A stretch of DNA of 64,000 nucleotides from Aromatoleum buckelii (GTDB lineage: Bacteria > Pseudomonadota > Gammaproteobacteria > Burkholderiales > Rhodocyclaceae), in contig NZ_WTVH02000008.1 of NCBI RefSeq assembly GCF_012910785.2, positions 372,001-436,000 of the forward strand. Direction: 5' to 3'. Below the pieces are notes generated by a model. That model was not told the origin of the DNA. It was given only the letters and a program-made list of their open reading frames with translations, and ran no database searches. Shown one piece after another: positions 8,694 through 16,941 of the stretch (its first letter is position 1; every line of letters begins with the position of its first letter). The position numbers and the translations under genes are program-made.

Positions 8694-9281
8694 TCAGTCG
8701 GGGCGGCCGAGCCGATACACGGCGACGCTGGCGAGAAAGTTGGGTTCTTCCTCGATCAGCGTGCTCTCGTCGAAAGCCAGTCGCTCGCGCACGACGATGC
8801 CGTTCATCGCGCACAGCGCGTCGAAGTCCGCGATCGTGAAGAAGCGCACGTTCGGCGTGTTGAACCACTGGTGCGGCAGGCTTTCCGATACCGGCATGTG
8901 GCCGTTGAGGATGCTCTGGCGGTGGCGCCAGTAGCCGAAGTTCGGAAAGCTGACGACCGCTTCGCGCCCGACGCGCAGCATCTCGGCGAGGATGCCTTGG
9001 GTGTTGTGCATCGCCTGCAGCGACAGGCTCATGATGACGTGGTCGAAGAAACCGTCCTCGAGGCCGGCGAGGCCTTTTTCCATGTCCATCTGGATCACAT
9101 TGATGCCATTGCGGACGCAGGCCAGCAGCTTGTCCGCGTCGTTCTCGACACCGTACCCCTGGACCTGGCGGACTTCGGCGAGATGCCTGAGCAGGCTGCC
9201 GTCGCCGCAGCCCAGATCGAGCACCCGCTCGCCCGGCGAAATCCACTTCGTGATCACTTCGTAGTCGTAGCGGTAGGCCAT
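8694..9281 (-). CDS. metW: Methionine biosynthesis protein MetW
   Basis: A 195-residue class I SAM-methyltransferase-fold protein. MetW accompanies MetX in proteobacteria that make methionine through O-acyl-homoserine and is needed for full MetX activity or product choice. The SAM-binding motif VLDLGCGDGSLLRHL lies near residues 20-35, and the MetW-typical NFGYWRHRQSI and PNVRFFTIADF stretches are present. The ATG at 9281 follows the metX stop by two bases, so translation is coupled; a TTG six bases earlier is less likely. It is expressed from the riboswitch-controlled metX promoter. Confidence 0.93.
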   Translation of the reverse strand: MAYRYDYEVITKWISPGERVLDLGCGDGSLLRHLAEVRQVQGYGVENDADKLLACVRNGINVIQMDMEKGLAGLEDGFFDHVIMSLSLQAMHNTQGILAEMLRVGREAVVSFPNFGYWRHRQSILNGHMPVSESLPHQWFNTPNVRFFTIADFDALCAMNGIVVRERLAFDESTLIEEEPNFLASVAVYRLGRPD

Positions 9282-9283
9282 CG

Positions 9284-10411
9284 TCAAACCTTGATGCGGT
9301 CGAAATAGGCCGCAAGCAGCCCGTGGTAATGCGCGTCGTCGAGCAGGAACGAGTCGTGCCCGGCGTCGCTCTCGATCTCCGCGTAGCTGACGTTGCGGCG
9401 GTTGTGCAGCAGGCTGTAGACGATCTCGCGGCTTCTCGCCGGCGAGAAGCGCCAGTCGGTCGAAAAGGACACGACGAGGAAGTCGGCGCTCGCGCGCGCC
9501 AGCGCCGCCCGCAGCAGGCCGCCGTGCTCGAACGCGGGATCGAAGTAGTCGAGCGCCTTGGTCGTCAGCAGATAGGTATTGGCGTCGAAAAAACCGGCGA
9601 ACTTGTCGCCCTGGTAGCGCAGGTAGGATTCGATCTCGAACTCGACGTCATAGCTATACACCGCCTTGCCGTGGCGCAGCGTACGGCCGAATTTGTCGGC
9701 CATCGCATCGTCGGACAGGTAAGTGATGTGGCCGAGCATGCGCGCGAGCTTCAGCCCGCGGGCCGGGACGACGCCATGCTCGTAGTAGTGCCCGCCGTGG
9801 AAGTCCGGGTCGGTCAGGATCGCCTGGCGCGCGACTTCGTTGAACGCGATGTTCTGCGCCGTGAGCCGCGGCGCCGACGCGACGAGCACCGCGTGCCCGA
9901 TGCGCTCCGGATACTGCAGCGTCCACGACAGCGCCTGCATGCCGCCCAGGCTGCCGCCGACGACCGCGGCGAAACGTTCGATGCCGAGCCGGTCGGCGAG
10001 CCGCGCCTGGGCGCCGACCCAGTCCTCGACAGTGACGAACGGGAAATCCGCGCCCCATGGTTTGCCGCTCGCCGGATTGATCGAGGCGGGGCCGGTCGTG
10101 CCGTGGCAGCCGCCCAGGTTATTGACGCCGATGACGAAGAACTTGCGCGTATCGAGCGGCTTGCCGGGCCCGACGAGGTTGTCCCACCAGCCGATGTTGC
10201 CGGGGTCGTCCGCATAGTGGCCGGCGACATGGTGAGAGCCGGACAGCGCGTGGCATACCAGCACGGCGTTGCTGCGCGCGGCGTTGAGCTCGCCATAGGT
10301 CTCGTACAGGAGTTCGTACTCGGGCAGGGCGTCGCCGCTGCGCAGCGGCAGCGGCTCGGCGAAATGCGCCCGCTGCGGGACGACGGCGCCGACGGATTGG
10401 GGTTGGATCAT
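9284..10411 (-). CDS. metX: Homoserine O-acyltransferase MetX
   Basis: A 375-residue alpha/beta-hydrolase-fold enzyme that acylates homoserine with acetyl-CoA or succinyl-CoA, the first committed step of methionine synthesis. The oxyanion region [12 protein letters not shown], the nucleophile Ser in [12 protein letters not shown], the Asp in STDWRFSP and the His in DAGHDSFLL are all present. The acyl-donor preference is not obvious from the sequence. I use the ATG at 10411; a TTG at 10429 overlaps the terminator T-tract end and is unlikely. The leader carries a SAM-II-like aptamer and an intrinsic terminator, so expression should fall when SAM is abundant. Confidence 0.94.
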   Translation of the reverse strand: MIQPQSVGAVVPQRAHFAEPLPLRSGDALPEYELLYETYGELNAARSNAVLVCHALSGSHHVAGHYADDPGNIGWWDNLVGPGKPLDTRKFFVIGVNNLGGCHGTTGPASINPASGKPWGADFPFVTVEDWVGAQARLADRLGIERFAAVVGGSLGGMQALSWTLQYPERIGHAVLVASAPRLTAQNIAFNEVARQAILTDPDFHGGHYYEHGVVPARGLKLARMLGHITYLSDDAMADKFGRTLRHGKAVYSYDVEFEIESYLRYQGDKFAGFFDANTYLLTTKALDYFDPAFEHGGLLRAALARASADFLVVSFSTDWRFSPARSREIVYSLLHNRRNVSYAEIESDAGHDSFLLDDAHYHGLLAAYFDRIKV

Positions 10412-10427
10412 GTTGTTCGCTGTAGAC

Positions 10428-10448
10428 AAAAAAACCCAGCCGGCTGGG
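10428..10448 (-). terminator. Intrinsic terminator in the metX leader
   Basis: On the reverse strand the perfect palindrome CCCAGCCGGCTGGG is followed at once by seven T residues. It lies between the SAM-II-like aptamer and the metX start, where it can only act as an attenuator. The upstream strand CCCAGTCC (reverse strand at 10455-10462) can pair with GGCTGGG and would be a competing antiterminator. Confidence 0.75.
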
Positions 10449-10465
10449 AAACGCGGACTGGGTCG

Positions 10466-10520
10466 CCCTCGCTTTAGCCGGATTTATTGAGCGCCCGCAA
10501 GCTGTGGTTCAAATCGGCGC
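10466..10520 (-). promoter_or_regulatory. SAM-II-like riboswitch controlling metX-metW
   Basis: The reverse-strand leader reproduces the compact SAM-II pseudoknot. Stem P1 is GCGCC (10516-10520) paired with GGCGC (10491-10495). The conserved GATTTG of loop 1 follows directly, and its GATTT can pair with AAATC (10481-10485) to form the pseudoknot. The conserved CTTGC before the 3' strand of P1 and GCTAAA (10473-10478) are in place. The class senses S-adenosylmethionine. The aptamer starts almost at the predicted transcription start and is followed by an intrinsic terminator, so control may be transcriptional here, although most described SAM-II switches act on translation. Confidence 0.82.
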
Positions 10521-10531
10521 GTGGAGGCGAA

Positions 10532-10560
10532 AAATTAGCGTGGCCGTGCGCAATTGTCAA
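10532..10560 (-). promoter_or_regulatory. Sigma-70 promoter of metX-metW
   Basis: On the reverse strand a perfect TTGACA (10555-10560) is followed by a 17-bp spacer and TAATTT (10532-10537, three of six). Transcription would begin near 10525, just five bases ahead of the riboswitch stem. It sits in the 18-bp to 50-bp space downstream of siaD, showing that metX is not simply read through from the sia genes. Confidence 0.6.
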
Positions 10561-10578
10561 ATTCGCCGGACGACCGCC

Positions 10579-11385
10579 TCACCGGGCGAACGCGATGCGA
10601 TCCCGCCCCTCGTGCTTGGCGAGGTACAGCGCGTCGTCGACCCGTTTCATCAATTCCGCCAGCTCCTCGCCCGGGCGGCAGCTGCCGACGCCGAGCGAGA
10701 CGGTGATGCGCAGTTGCCGCTCGCCGATGATGAACGGATCGCTCCCGACGCAGGCGCGCAGCCGTTCGGCGTTGTCACCTGCGGTGCAGGGTTCGGTGTC
10801 CGACAGCATCACGAGGAACTCTTCCCCGCCCCAGCGCGCGCACACATCGTATTCGCGCACCGACGCCGCGAGGCGTGCGGCGACGGCCGTCAGCGCGTGG
10901 TCGCCGAACTCGTGTCCCCAGGTGTCGTTGATGTCCTTGAAGTGGTCGATGTCGATGATCATGATGACGAACGAGCGGCCACCCCGCTGGGCACGCAGAT
11001 GCTCCTCGCGCAACCGCTTCAGCGCATGGCGTCGGTTCGGCAGCCCCGTGAGTGCGTCGCGGTGGGACAGCCATTCGAGGCGCTGGTTGAGTTCGCGCAG
11101 CATGCCCTGGTATTGGTCGCTGATGCGCACGATCTTTTCGAGCCTGCGCAGCTGACGGCGGTAATTGACGGCATGGCCGGCACCGCGGTCGCGCTCGGCG
11201 GCCTGGTAGTGGTCGCTGATGCGGGTGATGCGCTCGAGTTGGCAGAGGTGGTCGGAAAAGGCGTCGTAGAGCTCGGCGAGCGGCGCGCGCAACGGATTGT
11301 CCCGGTGTTCGGCATCGCTCAGCAGCGCATCGATGCGTTCGGTCAGCGGGCGCTCCCCGGGCGGCAGGGGAAATCCTGAGTTCAT
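10579..11385 (-). CDS. siaD: Diguanylate cyclase SiaD
   Basis: A 268-residue cytoplasmic diguanylate cyclase making cyclic-di-GMP from two GTP. The N-terminal 100 residues are helical with heptad-like spacing (LAELYDAFSDHLCQLERI and a similar later repeat), as in the stalk of Pseudomonas SiaD that binds SiaC. The C-terminal domain has an active ARWGGEEF and an intact RxxD inhibitory site (REYD) five residues upstream. The ATG at 11385 lies two bases after the siaC stop; a GTG at 11391 is an alternative overlapping start. It is the fourth gene of siaABCD, and the family model is that unphosphorylated SiaC activates this cyclase. Confidence 0.88.
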   Translation of the reverse strand: MNSGFPLPPGERPLTERIDALLSDAEHRDNPLRAPLAELYDAFSDHLCQLERITRISDHYQAAERDRGAGHAVNYRRQLRRLEKIVRISDQYQGMLRELNQRLEWLSHRDALTGLPNRRHALKRLREEHLRAQRGGRSFVIMIIDIDHFKDINDTWGHEFGDHALTAVAARLAASVREYDVCARWGGEEFLVMLSDTEPCTAGDNAERLRACVGSDPFIIGERQLRITVSLGVGSCRPGEELAELMKRVDDALYLAKHEGRDRIAFAR

Positions 11386-11387
11386 TG

Positions 11388-11765
11388 TCACGAACCCGGA
11401 ATGATCTCGAACGGGAACGTGTAGTCTTCCTTGAACTCGGCAGCCAGATCGGCGACGCGCTCGTTGTCACGGTCATAGCGCCAATTCACCGTGACCGCCT
11501 GCCCGCGCTCGTGCGCGTCCTGCAGCGCGTCGAAGATGTCCATCATCGCCCGCACGCTGCTCGTGTTGAGATACATCAGTTTCAGCTCGAGCGTCAGCGG
11601 CTGCAGAACCTGGTCGAGAAAGCCGGCGAGCCAGTCGATGACCGGCTGGAACAGCTCGAAGGAATTTTCCGGATAGGAGTCGCCGCTCATTTCCAGCCGC
11701 CCGGCTGTCCGGTCGGTGCGGATGAGGGGAGTCGATTCGGTGGCAGGAATCTCGAAATCGTTCAC
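11388..11765 (-). CDS. siaC: SiaC, Thr-phosphorylated activator of SiaD (DUF1987)
   Basis: A 125-residue DUF1987 protein. In Pseudomonas aeruginosa SiaC is phosphorylated on Thr68 by SiaB and dephosphorylated by SiaA; only the unphosphorylated form activates SiaD. Here the motif YLNTSS places the threonine at exactly residue 68, and the family signature SGDSYPEN occurs at 27-34. The start is GTG, supported by GAGG eight bases upstream. It begins 13 bp after siaB and is translationally close to siaD. The conserved residue number argues that the same phospho-switch works here. Confidence 0.88.
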   Translation of the reverse strand: MNDFEIPATESTPLIRTDRTAGRLEMSGDSYPENSFELFQPVIDWLAGFLDQVLQPLTLELKLMYLNTSSVRAMMDIFDALQDAHERGQAVTVNWRYDRDNERVADLAAEFKEDYTFPFEIIPGS

Positions 11766-11778
11766 TTCGGACCTCAGT

Positions 11779-12321
11779 TCAAATCACCACGCGCAGGCTG
11801 AAGAAGGCGTGCTGGGGGTCAAGGGTTTTCACGCTGCACGCGAGCGGCTGGCTCGCGCGGCGTGCCAGGTCGATCAGCCCGAGTCCGGCGCCGGTCTTCG
11901 CCTGCGGGTCGCGGGGCTGGCGCATCTGGGTCTTGAACGCGGCTTTCAGCGCGGCCCTGTCGAGGGCGGCGAGTTCGCCGATGCGCGCGACCAGCGCCTC
12001 GCCGTCGTCATGGAGCACGACATTGCCGGCACTGACGACGTAATGCCCCGCCTCGTCGCGCGAAACGATGATCGTCGCTTCGGCTGCGGCGCCGCTCACG
12101 CCGCTCGACGCGGCGTAGTGGCGGATGTTCTGGCTCAGCTCGATATAGGCCGAAAAAACGTCGGTGATCGCCGACGGGGATTCGGACAGCCCCTCCATGT
12201 GCTTGCGCAGGGCCTTGCCGATCTCCTCCATCAGCGTGGCCGAGAACGGCCCGTTGAAGCCCAGCATGATTCCCTGGCGCGAGAACGCTTCGCGCAAGGA
12301 CAACACATCCACCTCTTCCAT
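11779..12321 (-). CDS. siaB: SiaB family protein kinase
   Basis: A 180-residue kinase-like protein with a GHKL/HATPase-type fold, related to anti-sigma-factor kinases. In the sia pathway it phosphorylates SiaC on threonine. The N-box-like ELSQNIRHYA (about 61-70) and the glycine-rich ATP lid GAGLGLIDLARRA (about 144-156) are present. The ATG starts two bases after the siaA stop, and siaC follows closely, so all four genes are one transcript. There is no membrane segment; the membrane input comes from SiaA. Confidence 0.85.
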   Translation of the reverse strand: MEEVDVLSLREAFSRQGIMLGFNGPFSATLMEEIGKALRKHMEGLSESPSAITDVFSAYIELSQNIRHYAASSGVSGAAAEATIIVSRDEAGHYVVSAGNVVLHDDGEALVARIGELAALDRAALKAAFKTQMRQPRDPQAKTGAGLGLIDLARRASQPLACSVKTLDPQHAFFSLRVVI

Positions 12322-12323
12322 CC

Positions 12324-14336
12324 TTACTCCCCGGAAACAGGGCCGGGCGTCGCCGCCCGACCTGGAATACGAAAACCGATCACCGTGATGTCATCGCGCT
12401 GCGCCCAGCTTCCCTGATGGTCGGCCAAGTGTCGCCGCAGCGCTTGTTCCTGGCTCGTCATCGGCTGCGCCGCGGTCTCGCCCAGCGCGACTGCGAAGCG
12501 GCGCGTGCCGAAGCCGTAGCCGCGTTCGCCTCCGGCTTGGTCGAGGAACCCGTCGGTAGTCAGATAATACGTGCAGCCAGAGCCTTCGGCGATGATGACA
12601 TTCTCGTAAATTGCGCGCTGCCGCTCGCCGATGCTGCGCCGGCTGCCGCGAAGCTGCTCGCACTGCGTGCCCTCGCAGCGGTAGAGATCGACGTGCGCGC
12701 CGGCGAAGGTCACGCAGCCGGTCGCGACGTCGACGTGGCACAGGCCCACGTCCATGCTGGTCGCGAGATGGCGGCTCGCCGCATCGCCCGGCAGCAGCGT
12801 ACGCGTCGCGCTGTCCATGCGCGTCAGCAGCGCTGCGGGATCCGCCAGTCCGAGTTCCTGGACGGCCAGGTCGAAGCCGGCATGCGCGATCATCGTCATG
12901 AACGCGCCCGGCACGCCGTGCCCCGCGCAATCGACGATGCCGACGAGGAACTGTCCCGGCGCCTCGCGGAACAGGTAGAAATCTCCGCCGACGGTGTCGC
13001 GCGGCTGCCACAGCACGAAGTGGTCGTCGGGCAACGCGTGCAGCAGCTCGCGGTGTGGCAGCATCGCGTGCTGGATCAGGGCGCCGTAGCGGATGCTGTC
13101 CTGGATCTGCCGGTGCGTTGCCGCAATGCGGTCGCGCGCCTGGGCGAGATCGCGGGTGCGCTCGGTGACGCGGCTTTCGAGTTCGCTGGTGTGGGCGTCG
13201 ATCTGGCGCGCCATGCCGTCGAAGGCGCGCGTCAGCGAGCCGAGCTCGTCGCTGCGGCGCGTGTGCAGGCGCTGGCGATAATCGCCGATGGCGATGCGCT
13301 GCGCGGAGTCGGTCAGCTGCACCAGCGGCCGCAGGATCAGTCGGTCGACGCCCATGCTGACGGCGACCGCGAACAGCAGCAGCAGCGCGATCGCGCCGAG
13401 CGCAAGCGGCCACAGCACGGTTTCGTCGATGACCTGCGCGGCGCCCAGGTCCACGGCGGTGATCACGTACCAGTCGAGCGCCGGCACGTAGGCCCCACCG
13501 AGGACGCGCGGCTGGCCCTGCAGATCGACGCGCAGGGCGCCGCCACTGCCCGGTGCGTCGCGCAGGCCCGCGAGCATGCCGTCGAGCGCTTCGCGATCCG
13601 CCCCGTCCTCGACGAGCCCGTGCAGCGTGCGCCGAGGGGCGGCTTTGGTCAGCGCCGCGTACTCGATCAGGGACTGGTCGGGGTGGGCGAGAATCGCGCC
13701 TTCGCCATTGATGATGAAGTTCGTGACGCCCGAATCGACGGTGCCGACGAAAGTGGCGAGAAAGCGTGTCAGGTCGAGCCCCGAGCCGGCCAGGCCGAGC
13801 ACCCGCCCGCCTTCGGCTTCGCGCACCAGCACATTGAACCAGACTTTCGTGACCTTGAGCTTTTCGTCGACGTTGACGTTCAGCGCATATGGGCGGGCGT
13901 CGCGAACCGTGGCGAAATACCACCCGTCCTTGGGGTCGCCGCGCTGCAGCGTGTAGCTCGGCTTCACCCACGCATCGGGTGCGGTGCCGTCGCTGAAGTA
14001 GTAGTGCCCGCTGTCGTTGGCGATGAGAAACACCGAAGCGTCGGTGAACGCGCGCCGGAACCGTTCGGCATCGATGCCCGCTTGCCCGGAGTTGTCCGTA
14101 CCGCGCAGGAAGCGTTGCACGCTTTCGAGTTCGGCGAGCCGCTGCGACAGGCTCAGCTCGCGCGTGATCAGCGTGACGAGCTTTTGCGCCTGCAGCAGCG
14201 CGTGGTTGCGCGCGAAGCCGGCGCCGAAATGATCGCGGAAGGCGTCGAGGCCGGCCCGTCCGGCCAGCAGCGCGAACAGCCCCAGCAGCGCCAACAGCGC
14301 CGCGAGCCACAGGCCCGATTTCCCCCGCAATCCCAA
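12324..14336 (-). CDS. siaA: Membrane PP2C/SpoIIE-type phosphatase SiaA
   Basis: A 670-residue sensor phosphatase. A transmembrane helix near residues 8-28, a periplasmic sensor region to about 300 (dCache-like), a second helix (about 303-325), a HAMP linker (LTDSAQRIAIGDYRQRLHT) and a C-terminal PP2C/SpoIIE domain with GGDFYLF and VDCAGHGVPGAFM metal-binding motifs are visible. In the sia model it dephosphorylates SiaC and so promotes c-di-GMP synthesis and aggregation. The start is a TTG with GGAGAG about ten bases upstream; no ATG or GTG is available before the preceding stop. It follows the EI gene by 42 bp on the same strand. Confidence 0.88.
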   Translation of the reverse strand: MGLRGKSGLWLAALLALLGLFALLAGRAGLDAFRDHFGAGFARNHALLQAQKLVTLITRELSLSQRLAELESVQRFLRGTDNSGQAGIDAERFRRAFTDASVFLIANDSGHYYFSDGTAPDAWVKPSYTLQRGDPKDGWYFATVRDARPYALNVNVDEKLKVTKVWFNVLVREAEGGRVLGLAGSGLDLTRFLATFVGTVDSGVTNFIINGEGAILAHPDQSLIEYAALTKAAPRRTLHGLVEDGADREALDGMLAGLRDAPGSGGALRVDLQGQPRVLGGAYVPALDWYVITAVDLGAAQVIDETVLWPLALGAIALLLLFAVAVSMGVDRLILRPLVQLTDSAQRIAIGDYRQRLHTRRSDELGSLTRAFDGMARQIDAHTSELESRVTERTRDLAQARDRIAATHRQIQDSIRYGALIQHAMLPHRELLHALPDDHFVLWQPRDTVGGDFYLFREAPGQFLVGIVDCAGHGVPGAFMTMIAHAGFDLAVQELGLADPAALLTRMDSATRTLLPGDAASRHLATSMDVGLCHVDVATGCVTFAGAHVDLYRCEGTQCEQLRGSRRSIGERQRAIYENVIIAEGSGCTYYLTTDGFLDQAGGERGYGFGTRRFAVALGETAAQPMTSQEQALRRHLADHQGSWAQRDDITVIGFRIPGRAATPGPVSGE

Positions 14337-14378
14337 ATCCGCTCTCCGTTCCCCGTATCGCTGCGTGGGTGCGCCGGC

Positions 14379-16109
14379 TCAGCCGGCCAGTCGCAGCACC
14401 GCCTCGCGTATTTTCGACTGCTCGTCCATCTTAAGGATGCGCTGCACCCGCGGCGCGAGTTCGCCGACGTCCGCGCGCAGCACCTGCTGCTTGATCTCGA
14501 GGATGTTGCCGGGATGCATCGAGAAATTGCGCAGCCCCATGCCGAGCAGCAGCAGCGTATACGCAGGGTCGCCGGCCATCTCGCCGCACACCGACACCGG
14601 CAGGCCGAAGCGCGCGCCGGCCTGGATCGTGCCGCTGATCAACTTCAGCACTGCCGGGTGGAGCGGGTCGTACAGATGCACGACGGCTTCGTCCGAGCGG
14701 TCGATCGCCAGCGTGTACTGGATCAGGTCGTTCGTGCCGATCGACAGGAACGACAGGCGCCGGATGAACATGCCGAGGGCGAGCGCAGCCGCCGGCACTT
14801 CGATCATGCCGCCAACGGCGAGCCGTTCGTCGAACTTGACCCGTTCGGCGCGCAGTTCGACCTTGGCCTTTTCGATCAGCGTCAGCGTCTGGTCGATTTC
14901 GTGCGCGTGCGCGAGCATCGGGATCATGATCTGCAGCTGCCCGTGCGCCGACGCGCGCAGCAGCGCGCGCAGCTGCGTCTTGAACATCTGCGGCTCGGCG
15001 AGCGAGTAGCGGATCGCGCGCAGGCCGAGCGCCGGGTTCGGTTCGAAGCGCGTGCCGACGCCGTTGAGCGCCTTGTCCGCGCCGACGTCGAAGGTGCGGA
15101 TCGTCACCGGCTTGCCGGGCATGGATTTCACTACGGCGCGATAGGCTTCGTACTGTTCCTCCTCGTCGGGCAGCGCGTCGCGGCCGATGAACAGGAACTC
15201 GGTGCGGTACAGGCCGACGCCGTCGGCATTGACGGCCTTGACCTGGTTGAGGTCCTTCGGCCCCTCGATGTTCGCCAGCAGGTTGACGTTCTCGCCGTCG
15301 AGCGTCGTCGCGCGCGTGTCCTTGAGCCGGTTGAGCTTCGAGCGCTCGACTTCGAGCTCGGTGCGGCGCAGCCGGTATTCCTCGACGATATGCTCGTCGG
15401 GTCCGACGATGACGACGCCGCGCGTGCCGTCGATGATCAGGAGCTCGTCCTCCTCGACGAGCTGGCGGATGTGGTGCAGCCCGACGACCGCCGGAATGCG
15501 CAGGCTGCGCGCGACGATCGCGGTGTGGCTGGTCGGGCCGCCGACGTCGGTGACGAAGCCGCCGATGTTGTGGTCGCGAAAACCGATCGTGTCGGCCGGC
15601 GACAGGTCGTGCGCGACGACGATCGTGCCGAGCCCGTCGCGGCGTTTCGCCGGCAGATGACCCGGATGGCCGAGCAGCACCTTGACGAGGCGCTCGACGA
15701 CCTGCACGACGTCGGCCTTGCGTTCGCGCAGGTACGGATCCTCGATCTGCTCGAACTGCTCGACGACGTGTTCCATCTGCTGAACGAGCGCCCACTCGGC
15801 GTTACAGCGACGCGCTTCGATCAGCTCGCGCGCGGCGTCGACGAGCATCGGATCGGACAGCATCATCAGCTGCAGGTCGACGAAGGCGCCGACCTCGCTG
15901 TGCGACTGGCCCGTCGTCGCGGCGGCCTTGAGGCCGATCAGCTCGCCCTGCACCGTCGCCACCGCTTCGTCGAGGCGGTCCATTTCCTCGGGCAGGTATT
16001 TGCTCGAGACGTGGTAGTGATTGACCTCGAGCATCGCGTGCGAGACGAGATGGACGTGACCGATCGCGATGCCCTGTGAAACCGGCAGGCCGTGGATCGT
16101 GAAGGGCAT
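14379..16109 (-). CDS. ptsI: PTS enzyme I (PEP-protein phosphotransferase)
   Basis: A 576-residue cytoplasmic enzyme I that takes phosphate from phosphoenolpyruvate and passes it to HPr. The phosphorylated histidine is H195 in GGPTSHTAIVARS, and the PEP/Mg-binding C-terminal barrel shows LYRTEFLFIGR and SIGTNDLIQYTL. Length matches canonical EI (575 in E. coli), and there is no GAF domain, so it is not the nitrogen-PTS form PtsP. It starts three bases after ptsH. With HPr and EIIA but no EIIB or EIIC nearby, the system is probably regulatory rather than for sugar uptake. Confidence 0.92.
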   Translation of the reverse strand: MPFTIHGLPVSQGIAIGHVHLVSHAMLEVNHYHVSSKYLPEEMDRLDEAVATVQGELIGLKAAATTGQSHSEVGAFVDLQLMMLSDPMLVDAARELIEARRCNAEWALVQQMEHVVEQFEQIEDPYLRERKADVVQVVERLVKVLLGHPGHLPAKRRDGLGTIVVAHDLSPADTIGFRDHNIGGFVTDVGGPTSHTAIVARSLRIPAVVGLHHIRQLVEEDELLIIDGTRGVVIVGPDEHIVEEYRLRRTELEVERSKLNRLKDTRATTLDGENVNLLANIEGPKDLNQVKAVNADGVGLYRTEFLFIGRDALPDEEEQYEAYRAVVKSMPGKPVTIRTFDVGADKALNGVGTRFEPNPALGLRAIRYSLAEPQMFKTQLRALLRASAHGQLQIMIPMLAHAHEIDQTLTLIEKAKVELRAERVKFDERLAVGGMIEVPAAALALGMFIRRLSFLSIGTNDLIQYTLAIDRSDEAVVHLYDPLHPAVLKLISGTIQAGARFGLPVSVCGEMAGDPAYTLLLLGMGLRNFSMHPGNILEIKQQVLRADVGELAPRVQRILKMDEQSKIREAVLRLAG

Positions 16110-16112
16110 TGC

Positions 16113-16382
16113 TTACTCTCCCTCGCCGAATCGGTCCGCGATCAACTCCAGGATTGCCTCGAGGGCGGCGTCGGCATCCCGTCCCGCCGTATCGATCGTG
16201 ATCCGCGAGCCCTGCGCGGCGGCCAGCATCATCACCCCCATAATGCTTTTGGCATTGACGCGGCGGCCGTTGCGCTCGAGCCAGATGTCGGCGCCGTAGC
16301 TGCTCGCTGTCTGCGTGAGTTTCGCCGACGCGCGCGCGTGCAGGCCCAGCTTGTTAATGATTTCGGTTTCAGCTCTCGGCAT
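16113..16382 (-). CDS. ptsH: Phosphocarrier protein HPr
   Basis: An 89-residue HPr. The EI-dependent site is H15 in NKLGLHARASA. The second motif, NAKSIMGVMMLAA, contains S46, the target of HPr kinase/phosphorylase in organisms that have it. It carries phosphate from EI to the EIIA encoded just upstream. The gene is tightly packed, 15 bp after the EIIA gene and three bases before EI, so the three proteins should be made in fixed proportion. Confidence 0.94.
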   Translation of the reverse strand: MPRAETEIINKLGLHARASAKLTQTASSYGADIWLERNGRRVNAKSIMGVMMLAAAQGSRITIDTAGRDADAALEAILELIADRFGEGE

Positions 16383-16397
16383 CGCGGGTTCGCCTGG

Positions 16398-16781
16398 TCA
16401 CTGGATGTGCACAACGCCGTCGCAGCCGCCCGCGACGGCGCGCTGCACGAGCGTGTTCATGTCCCGTTCGCGGTAAGTCAGCACGCGCAGCAGCATCGGC
16501 ACGTTGACCCCGGCGATGACTTCGATGCTCCGCGGCACCGCGAGCTTCGTCGCGATGTTCGACGGCGTCGCGCCGAAGACGTCGGTCAGCACCAGCACAC
16601 CGTGGCCGCTGTCGGTCCACGCGAGCATCTGGCGCGCGAGCGGCAGCATGTCGAGTGGATCGTCCTGGGCGGAGACGCCGAGCTGCACGGTTTGCGCGGG
16701 GCGTTTGTTGAGCACGTGGCTCGCGCACTGGATCAGCGATTCGCCGAGCGTGCCGTGCGTAATGAGGAAGATGCCGATCAT
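16398..16781 (-). CDS. PTS EIIA component, mannose family
   Basis: A 127-residue EIIA(Man)-type domain. The phospho-accepting histidine is H9 in IFLITHGTLGES, and the second family motif LTDVFGATPSN occurs near the middle. No EIIB, EIIC or EIID gene is linked, which is typical of the incomplete PTS of many alpha- and betaproteobacteria where EIIA acts as a phosphorylation-state signal. The ATG at 16781 is used; a TTG three codons earlier is possible. It is the first gene of the PTS unit, and the unit may extend into siaABCD. Confidence 0.88.
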   Translation of the reverse strand: MIGIFLITHGTLGESLIQCASHVLNKRPAQTVQLGVSAQDDPLDMLPLARQMLAWTDSGHGVLVLTDVFGATPSNIATKLAVPRSIEVIAGVNVPMLLRVLTYRERDMNTLVQRAVAGGCDGVVHIQ

Positions 16782-16888
16782 GGTGGACAAAGGAAGTGTT
16801 TCGGCGATTGTAGCCGACGAAGGGGCAGCTGCCGCGAATGCCGTAGTGGAGCTTCCGGCCCCGGCGGTGCGCCGCGGTGCCGGGGCAC

Positions 16889-16915
16889 AAAAAAGCCGCC
16901 CTCGCGGGCGGCTTT
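16889..16915 (-). terminator. Intrinsic terminator of ybiT
   Basis: On the reverse strand the stem GCCGCCC/GGGCGGC with a four-base loop is followed by six T residues, with three more A-T pairs able to extend the stem. It lies 27 bp past the ybiT stop and separates that gene from the PTS unit. Confidence 0.85.
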
Positions 16916-16941
16916 CGCCGGGCGGGCCGTCGAGACTCAGC

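Noticed and set aside
12417-16079. A 1220-codon open frame on the forward strand opposite siaA and ptsI
   Set aside because: Its product is Arg/Val/Glu/Asp-rich with no domain, and it covers two clear genes on the other strand. It is the usual antisense open frame of very GC-rich coding DNA.
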